Under the pieces are notes generated by a model, which was not told the origin of the DNA, ran no database searches, and worked only from the letters and a program-made list of their open reading frames with translations. Below are positions 43,771-52,600 of a stretch of 64,000 nucleotides of DNA, piece after piece (the first letter of the stretch is position 1; every line of letters starts with the position of its first letter). The stretch comes from Fibrella rubiginis (lineage in GTDB: Bacteria > Bacteroidota > Bacteroidia > Cytophagales > Spirosomataceae). Where the stretch lies: contig NZ_JAFMYV010000014.1 of assembly GCF_017353185.1 (NCBI RefSeq), positions 94,185 to 158,184 of the forward strand, in the 5' to 3' direction. A program made the position numbers and the translations under genes.

Positions 43771-46215
43771 ATGATTCAGGACCCCGTTGGTTCTGCCCGG
43801 TATAGGTGTACCCGGCGGCCAGGAAATTCATTGCCCGGCGTACATAAGCTACTAAATCCATTGATTTTGTGCTTACTCTTAAGTGCCTCTGCGTCAATGG
43901 CTCAGGTAAGTGGTACTGTCTTTCGTGACTATAACCGCGACGGTCAGCAGGCCACCGGATCGGCTAAGGAACCGGGCGTGCCGGGCATGGTTGTGCTGGC
44001 TTATGTAGACGGCGTGAGCCAGCCCCTGTCAACCAACACCGATGGGGATGGTAACTTCATTTTTGCCGCCAGTACAATTGCTTACGGCAAAAAAGTCCGC
44101 CTCGAATTTACCCCTGAAACTACGCTATTTGTCTACGACGCCTCCGCCACAACGGGTTCGTCGGTGCAGTTTGTACAGGCACCTACCAGCACGGTGCTAT
44201 ACGGGGTCAGCGACCCCGCCGATTATTGTCAGGCCGTACCTCAACTCGCGTTACCCATCTACTATCAGGGCAGTGTTCAACCCACCAGCAATGCCCTTGT
44301 CACATTTGCGGCAACGTCGTCAGGTCAACCTACTTTGTCTGCCGAACAGCCTAAGCCCATCGGTAAAGGTACAGATATAGGAGCCGTCTGGGGATCGGCC
44401 TGGCAGCGGCAGTCGAGTCAGCTCATTTCGTTTTCGCTGCTGAAACGCCACGCCGCCCTGGGACCACTTGGTTTGGGAGGTGTTTATCTGACCAACCCCA
44501 GCACGGCCACGTCAACCGCTTACTTCGACGCGGGGCAATACCTTACCCTGGCGTCACCGGCCGATCTGTCGATACTGTCGGGACGCACGTTGCCGCAATC
44601 CTACAGCACCACGAGCGTAGATGCCGCGGCGTTTTCGCGCGTGGGCAAAGTTGGTTTTGGTGGGGCCACATTCACCCCGCGCGAAGACCGACTTTGGGTG
44701 ATCAACGCCTACGAAAAAACGCTGGTGAGCATCGCGGTGGGTTCGCCGCTAAAGTCGGCGGCACTGATTACGCCGGCCTTATTTACCAGCTATCCCATAC
44801 CTCAAACAAACACCGACAAAGGCGAAAACAGGCCCTGGGCTGTGACTTATCACCAGGGCAAACTGTATGTAGGTATAGTCAACGACGCCTCGAAAAGCCA
44901 CCTCCGGGCCGATCTTCAGGCCTGCGTGTATGCTTTTGATCTGACCACCAACAGCTTCGATCCAACGCCGGTTATCACCGTGCCGCTTACCTATCGCAAA
45001 GGCTGGGCTACAGTGGGGACTCCGTCGCTGGGCGAATATTGGGAACCGTGGAGCGACAATTGGGCCGATTTTGCTACCAATTCCCTAAATGTCAACACAA
45101 CCCCGGCCCTGCATCGGGTGGCTCGTCCGCAGCCCATGCTGTCGTCGATCAGTTTCGATGCCGAAGGAGCCATGATCCTGGGTTTTATGGACCGCACCGG
45201 GCACCAGACCGGCCGTAACCAGCCCGCACCCACCGAGACTGCACCCACGCCGTTGACCGTATACAGCGGCTACCCCGGTGGCGATCTGTTGCGGGCTGCT
45301 TTGGTCAACGACACGTATTATCTGGAAATGGACGGTTCGGCAGGTGCCAATACCGGCTCTGGCAGCATGAACGGACAAGGCCCTGGTGACCCCGCTTTTC
45401 CGGCCGACATGGGCGGCGAATTCTACGGCAATGACAATTATTCGACGCAGAACGAAGAGACATTTACCGGCTCACTCATGAGTAACGCCAGCCTGGGCGA
45501 TCTCTATGTGACGCTCTATAATCCACTGGCAACCTGGTCGGGGGGGACGGCTGTTTTCGACCTGTACACGGGCCAGGGTACCCGCCGTTATGAAGTATAC
45601 AGTGACCCTACCTCCACCACCGATTCGCCGCAGTACACCCATCCACGGTCTACGTTTGGCACGGCCAATGGCACCGGTCAGCTGACACCTCTGTGCGATG
45701 CGCCGTCGTCGGAGATTGGTAATCGGGCCTGGACCGATGCCAACGGCAACGGTGTTCAGGATCCCAGCGAAGCTCCGCTGCCGGGATTGGCGGTGGCAAT
45801 CTACACCGCTGGCGGACAGTGGGTGGCGAGCACCACCACCGATCAAAATGGCCTTTATCGGTTCAAGACGGGCAACGGCCTTTCGCTGGCCCTTAATACG
45901 CCCTACTACATTGTGGCGGGTTATGGCCAGGCCAATCTGCAATTTCAGCTAGCCAGGAAGTCCCTCGTTGTGGGTGCCCGAATGTATGGCCTCACCGGCT
46001 GGAATCTGGGTGTAGGTCCTAATGCAACTGCCAATGACTCAGATGCTTTCTTGTTGTCGGGCACAAATACCCCGCTCGACGGGCTGGCGGTGATGCCCTT
46101 TGTGCTTACTGTACCCGGTCAGATCATCAACACGCTCGACATTGGCGCGCAGGACACCGGGCCATGCTGGGAGAGTACTGCCTGTCTGCCAATCAGCAGC
46201 CGACGAATTAAATAA
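43771..46215 (+). CDS. Secreted SdrD-B-like surface protein
   Basis: 814 residues from the ATG at 43771 (MIQDPVGSARYRC), with a signal peptide before ASMAQVSG; an ATG at 43693 is possible. An SdrD-B-like domain (about 50-140, VSGTVFRDYNRDGQ) leads to a propeller-like central region of about 450 residues (WGSAWQRQSSQLISFSLLKRH, FGGATFTPREDRLWVINAYEKTL). A second SdrD-B-like domain closes it (about 640-740, EIGNRAWTDANGNGVQDPSE). The C-terminus ends CLPISSRRIK. The whole architecture is paralogous to residues 290-1020 of the next, giant protein. No standard T9SS C-terminal domain was recognised. Confidence 0.85.
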   Translation: MIQDPVGSARYRCTRRPGNSLPGVHKLLNPLILCLLLSASASMAQVSGTVFRDYNRDGQQATGSAKEPGVPGMVVLAYVDGVSQPLSTNTDGDGNFIFAASTIAYGKKVRLEFTPETTLFVYDASATTGSSVQFVQAPTSTVLYGVSDPADYCQAVPQLALPIYYQGSVQPTSNALVTFAATSSGQPTLSAEQPKPIGKGTDIGAVWGSAWQRQSSQLISFSLLKRHAALGPLGLGGVYLTNPSTATSTAYFDAGQYLTLASPADLSILSGRTLPQSYSTTSVDAAAFSRVGKVGFGGATFTPREDRLWVINAYEKTLVSIAVGSPLKSAALITPALFTSYPIPQTNTDKGENRPWAVTYHQGKLYVGIVNDASKSHLRADLQACVYAFDLTTNSFDPTPVITVPLTYRKGWATVGTPSLGEYWEPWSDNWADFATNSLNVNTTPALHRVARPQPMLSSISFDAEGAMILGFMDRTGHQTGRNQPAPTETAPTPLTVYSGYPGGDLLRAALVNDTYYLEMDGSAGANTGSGSMNGQGPGDPAFPADMGGEFYGNDNYSTQNEETFTGSLMSNASLGDLYVTLYNPLATWSGGTAVFDLYTGQGTRRYEVYSDPTSTTDSPQYTHPRSTFGTANGTGQLTPLCDAPSSEIGNRAWTDANGNGVQDPSEAPLPGLAVAIYTAGGQWVASTTTDQNGLYRFKTGNGLSLALNTPYYIVAGYGQANLQFQLARKSLVVGARMYGLTGWNLGVGPNATANDSDAFLLSGTNTPLDGLAVMPFVLTVPGQIINTLDIGAQDTGPCWESTACLPISSRRIK

Positions 46216-46658
46216 TAGCTTCACTACCCCTAACGCAGCAAGGCCCGATGGAAAACCATCGGGCCTTGCTGCGTTAGGGGTAGTTCGTAAACACCAAAAA
46301 ATTAGCTCATACCATGAGAATAGACTGAGTTAAATGTATGAGTACAAAAACGGGTACAAATTTTGCCGTTGCCTAAGTATTAACTGAAACACTCGAGCAG
46401 ACCATAAAAAGGAGCAAATAAACACAAACGACAGTAAGTAAACTACGTTGATGGCTGGTCAGTACGCATAGCTTAGTACAGGCTATGCTATAGCTACACA
46501 CACTCTCTGGATAAGCCATTGACCGTCAGTCATTTGTTTATTTTCGTTGCCTTTGATGGAAACGCAATCGCCGTGTATGAGCGTGTTCCTTTTGCGCCGA
46601 AAAGTTGAGTAGATACAGGCGCTGAATTGAGTAAAAATAACCGCACACCCGCCCAGCC
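46216..46658. other. Intergenic region of 443 bases before the giant gene, no gene seen
   Basis: After a long hairpin (46223-46284) the stretch is AT-rich and holds no convincing ORF. Several partial TTTG-type motifs occur, none a full promoter match. An AGTACGCATAGCTTAGTAC-like, partly palindromic patch lies near 46461. It may hold the promoter and leader of the giant gene. Confidence 0.45.
46223..46284. terminator. Perfect 29-bp-arm hairpin after the SdrD-B-like gene
   Basis: The arms 46223-46251 and 46256-46284 pair without mismatch around a 4-base AAAA loop, 7 bases after the stop. There is no heptad periodicity and no long T-run; termination is the simplest role. Confidence 0.75.
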
Positions 46659-49600
46659 ATGATAATACCTCTCCTCGCCAACTATAATGACAAGTGTTGC
46701 CTTCTGCGTGACAATAACTATGCCAGTACCTCATTGGCGTGGAAGGCATTAAAACGGCGCTTTCTGCTGGCAATACTGCCTGTTGTATTAGTTGTTGTGG
46801 CTGTTCAGGCGCAGCAACGGGTCACGTCGGGGCAGGTTATGTTGTACAATTTTCAGGAAGGCAGCGGTAATACGGTTTATGATGTATCGCGGGCAGGCCA
46901 GCCACTTGACCTGAAGATTTATAACCCTGGCCTGACAAGCTGGGTACCGTCGGGGTGCGGTTTAACGATCAACAATACAGCCACCAACGTGCAGAATTTT
47001 TCGGGTGTGGCGATTCAATCAACGGCCAAAGCACTGGCAACCAAATCGACAGTGCTGGGTACCGGCCTGACCCTCGAAGCCTGGCTGCAGCCCGCCGCTA
47101 TCACCAACGTAGGTCCGGGGCTGCCGGCCCGCATCATGACCATGTCGTCGAGCGTGGGCGTTCGTGATTTCATGCTGGCGCAGGAAGACGGTAACTATGT
47201 GGTCCGGGTCCGTACCGATGCTGCCCCTAACACCACGTCACCGGACCTGAACGGCACCTCGCCGCAAATCAACGTGGGTGGGGCATCAACAACGTCGCCG
47301 CAGCACCTGGTGTTCACGCGCGATGCGGCGGGTAATGAAGCCGTTTACCTGAATGGGGTGTCGGTCTATACGGGTACACGCCCCGGCTCATTCAGCAACT
47401 GGGAAGATGACCTGCTCACAATTGGTAATGAAGTATCGTATGACCGCCCCTGGTCGGGAACGCTCTATCTGGCAGCGATCTACAACCGGGGCATTTCGGC
47501 CGCAGAGGTAAGTCAGAATTTCAACGCCGGCAAATGCGCTATCGTGCAGCCGCTTTGTGCTGCCGTGGCCGCCGGGCAGGTATCGGGGCAGGTGTACCGT
47601 GACTTTAGTGAAGACGGGCTGCGCAACAGTTCGGGAGCCAATGTGAGCATTGGCGAAGTGGGAATAGCGGGTGTTACCGTAACGGCCTATGACTGTAACG
47701 GCACCGCCGTAGCCACCACCAGCACCACTGACGTAGGGTCGTATACATTGACGGGCCTTACCACGGGCACCCAATACCGGATTGAGTTTTCGAGCATTCC
47801 TGCTTACCTCTCGCCTAGTGTGGTGGGGGCCGATAATGGTACCACGGTGCAGTTTATAACGCCGGGCAATTGTGCCAATCTGGCGCTGAACGACCCTGGT
47901 GAATACTGTGGTCCCAACCCCATTATGGCTATCCCGTGCTACGTAAACGGCGATGCGCTGGGTGGAGGCACCGCCGGTACCGAACCTGCCCTGGTTACGT
48001 TTCCTGCCCTGGCCCGAAACGCCGACACGGGCCCCACCAAAATTGCCGTGGCCAGTCAGATTGGGGCAACATGGGGCGTGGCTTATAATAAGTTTAGCAA
48101 AAAGCTGTACACGGCGTCGGTTACCAAACGGCATTCTACCTATGGCCCGGCGGGTATTGACGGCATCTACGTCACTGACTTTGCCAGTGCAGCTACCCCT
48201 ACCGCGACGTTTGTTGAGTTTGCCAACCTTGGCATCAGCGTGGGCACCGACCCGCACGCGGCGAGTGCCCCGGCCAGTAAAACCCTTACCTACCGCGACG
48301 AAACAGCCTTTGATGCTGTCGGCAAAACGTCGTTTGGCGATATTGATATTTCCGACGATGGGTCGCGGCTGTTTGTGACCAACCTTTTCGACCGGAAGAT
48401 CTATTCGATTCCGACCATCAATCCTACGTCGGCCAATTACCAGTCGTTTTCGATCAACGCCGATGCCAACTGCCCCGCCGGAACGGGGGTGGCCCGCCCG
48501 TGGGGTCTGAAAAGCTGGCGGGGTAAGTTGTATTCAGGCTGGGTTTGTGACGCGCAGGCGTCGCAGAGTCGGGTTAACCTACGGGCCTTCGTGTATGCCC
48601 TCGACCCGGCGGTGGCTGGCGGGAACCCAACACTGGTGGTGCAACCGTTCAGCTTAACGTTTACCCGGGGGCGCAGCAACAGCGACCCCACGGAAGTGGC
48701 CGACTGGTACTCGTGGAAAACAACACCTGAACAAAATTTCCTGATCAACGCGGCTAATAATCAAGTGATTATGTCGCAGCCCATTTTGGGTGATATTGAG
48801 TTCGACGTTGACGGGTCGCTGCTGATGGGCTTCATTGACCGAAACGGGTTTCAGTCGGGATACCAGAACTATTATTTCTCCAACCCCGCCAATGCTACCT
48901 ACGGTGCCCGGTATAACGACCTCTTCAATGGCTACGCCAACGGCGACATTCTGCGGTCGGCACCTAACGCCAGTTTCACCAACTGGACCCTGGAAAACAA
49001 CGGCACGTCGGGACTGATTACAACGGCGGGGGCCAGCAATACGCAGGGGCCGGGTGGTGGTGAATACTACCTGGGCGACGTAACCATTGACCACGACCAG
49101 GCCACGCAGGGTGCATTGGCCTTGCTACCGGGTTCGGGCAATGTGATTACGGTAGCAACGGACTCGTATCAGTGTTGCTTCAACAACGGTATGCTTTACC
49201 TGAGCAATACCACGGGTGGGCAAACGGGTGTATTTCAGATATATAGCCAGTCGGAAGGCACGTCGGGTAAGGCTACGGGACTGGGCGACATGGAGTTATT
49301 CTGTGCTATTCCGCCTATTGAGATTGGTAACTACCTTTGGCGCGACACCAACGGCAACGGCAGGCAGGACCCCTGCGAACCAGCTCTGTCGGGTATAACG
49401 GTACAACTCTTTCAGGGCAGTACCCTGGTGGCTACCGCAACCACCAATGCCAACGGCCAATATTATTTTAGTTCGCTGGTTCGTGATTCGTCGCCCAGTG
49501 CGCAATATACGCTGCCGCTATCATCAGCTACAGCCTACCAGATTCGTATTCCGATAGTACAAACCGGCCTGACAAACCTGACGCTGACGACGGCCAACGT

Positions 49601-52600
49601 GAGCAGCAACGGTACTGATAACATCGATTCTGACGCCACTATTTCGGGCGGCAATGCCATCATTAACCTGACTACAGGTGCATACGGGCAGAATAACCAC
49701 ACGTTTGATGTGGGCTTTACATTCTGCCCCACGCTGGTGCAAACCAGCAATACATCCCTCTCGATCTGCTCGGGACAGCTTACACCTACCTTGTCTTTAA
49801 CGTCTAACGGCACTTCGTCTATCACGTTTTACCGGTCTGACGTGGTGCAGGTCAATCCATATGCACCCACAGGCACAACGACACTCGTTGGCACCGGTAC
49901 GCCCACGAGCAACAGCCTTACTGTGGCAGGTGGCAGCTATTCGCTACCAGTTAACGCGGGCACGACACCCACTACATATTATATCTATGCGCTACTGAAC
50001 CCCGCGGCTGCTGACCCATCGTGCCGCCCGTCGGTGGTGTATCAGGTCACGGTGAAGCCCATTCCGGTGGCCACGGCTACCGGTGCAACCATCACCTGTG
50101 CCTCGCCAACGGTATCGCTCACGGGTACCTCGTCAGTAACCTCGCCTACCCCAACCTATAGCTGGACGGCGCCCGGTGGTAATGTGCTGACGGGTGCAAA
50201 CCCTGCCGTGAGCACGCCGGGTACGTATACCCTGGTGGTTACTGCCAATGGTTGTTTGAGTCTGGGGGTTACGGCGTCGGTGAATGCAAATACGATCACC
50301 CCCGTTATTTCGGCCCAAAACGACGGGCCAATTACCTGCTTAAAACCTGCCGTGACGGTGTCGAAAACAGTGCCGGTGCTACAAAGCTGGACCTGGACGG
50401 GACCGGGTGGGTTCGTTTCTAATGCGTCGAATTTTACAACCACTACGGCGGGCATATACACCCTGACGGTTACAGCGGCCAGCAATGGCTGTACCGCAGT
50501 GACCACCACCACGATACAGGCCGACAATACCCCACCCAATGCCAATGCCGGGCCGGACCGTGAACTGACCTGCGCCATCACGCTGATTCAACTGGCGGGT
50601 GGCAGCACCACGTCCAACGTGTCGTATTCATGGACGGCCTCCAACGGGGGTATCATTGTGAACGGCGCCAATACAGCCACGCCCACCATCAACGCGGCGG
50701 GTACGTATACGCTTCAGGTGACGGCCGCCAACGGTTGTGTCGCTACGGACGTGATGGTGGTGACACTAAATAACACCCCCCCTAATGCCAACGCGGGAGT
50801 AGATAAAGTGCTTAGCTGCACGTTGACGAGTGTGGTGCTCAACGGCAGCAGTACTACCCCCGGTGCCACCTACCTGTGGAGCACAGCCAACGGGGTGATC
50901 CTTTCTGGCGGAGGCACCCCCAGCCCCACTGTGAGCGCGGAGGGTACCTATCTGCTGACAGTAACGGGTCCTAACGGCTGTGTGGCCACGGATGCGGCCC
51001 TGGTCACCCTGGATAACAGCTTGCCCACGGTGACGGTCAGCAACGACGGGCCGCTGACATGTGCCAGGACCAGTGTGTTGTTGAGTGCTACAACCAGCCC
51101 CGGCTCGGTGAGTTACCGCTGGAGTGGGGGGGCGAGCAGCGCTACGCTGAGTGTGACCACGCCGGGAACCTATACGCTGGTTGTTACGGCACCCAACGGC
51201 TGTACGGCTCAGGCCAGCACCCCCGTCGGCCAGGACATACTGACGCCTGCTTTGTCGCTGTCGAGCAACAGTCCACTGAGTTGCTCGCGCACCAGCGTGA
51301 TCTTGTCGGCGTTAGTGAGTAGCTATGTAGGCAGCTACACATACAGGTGGAGCACGGGTGTTACGGGTACCGGTAATGCCAGCACATTGACGCTCCCCGT
51401 CAGCGCTTCAGGTACGTACAGTCTGACCATCACGGCGGCTAATGGCTGCAGCAGCAGTGCATCAGTGGTGGTAGACCAGCGTATTGTTGCCCCCGTCTTG
51501 TCTTTGACCAACAACGGAGACCTGACGTGTAGCCGTGGCAGCGCAACTTTGGCCGCCAGTCTGACCGGCAGCAGTGGGGCAGGTACGTATACGTATCAGT
51601 GGAGCACTGGCACCACCGGAAACACAGTGCTCACGGCGAGCCAGGTAACCAGCCTGAGTTTGACTGTACAGTCGGCGGGAACGTTTAGCGTCACGGTCAC
51701 GGCTCCTAATGGGTGTGTGACCACGGCTAGTACCAGCGTAGGCCAGGACCTGAGTTTGCCTGCAGTAACCATGAGCCAAGCGGGCCCGTTAACTTGCGCC
51801 AAAGCCACGGCTATTCTGTCTGCCACGGTTACGGCGGGGGCAGCGGGCGGCAGTTACGTCTACCAATGGAGTAACCTGACCTCAACATCTGCGCTGGCTT
51901 TGGGTGTGGCCGGCTCGCAGGTGGTGAGTCAGGTGGTGAGCGTGTCGGGTACTTATCAGCTGACCGTGACGGGGCCTAATGGCTGTTCAGTGGTAGGCTC
52001 AGCAACCCTCAACAGCAACACGCTGGTACCCGTGGCAACCGCTTCAGTCGATCGGCTCATTAGCTGCGCCAGCCCCACGGCTACAGTGACGGCCAGCCTC
52101 ACGGCCAGCAGCGGCACGGGCAGTTATGGCTATACCTGGACGGGCGGGGCCAGCGGCACAGTGAACCTAAACGCCGGGCAGCCGGGCAGTGTGCCCCTGT
52201 CGGTGAGCGTGGCGGGGAGCTACAGTGTGAGTGTAACCGCCCCCAATGGCTGCGTGGCGGTAGCGAGTGTGGTGGTGGACAGCGACCTGACCCTACCCAA
52301 CGCCAATGCCGGCCCTGACAAGGTGCTCAACTGCACGCTGACGAGCGTGGAGCTCAACGGCAGTAGCACCACCCCCGGTGCCACCTACCTGTGGAGTGCT
52401 ACCAGTGGAGGGGTCATTGTGTCGGGCGGCAACACGGCTAGTCCCACTGTGAGCGCGGGAGGTACCTACCTGCTGACGGTGACAGCGCCCAACGGCTGCA
52501 CAGCCACGGATGTGGTGAGTGTTTCGCTGAATAATGCAATACCGAATGTTAGCGCCAGTATTGACAAAGTGCTAAGCTGTACGCTGGCAACCGTCGCGTT

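Noticed and set aside
47388..48257. Minus-strand ORF of 289 codons within the giant gene
   Set aside because: Shadow of the repeat-rich plus-strand frame, with no start context or recognisable domain.
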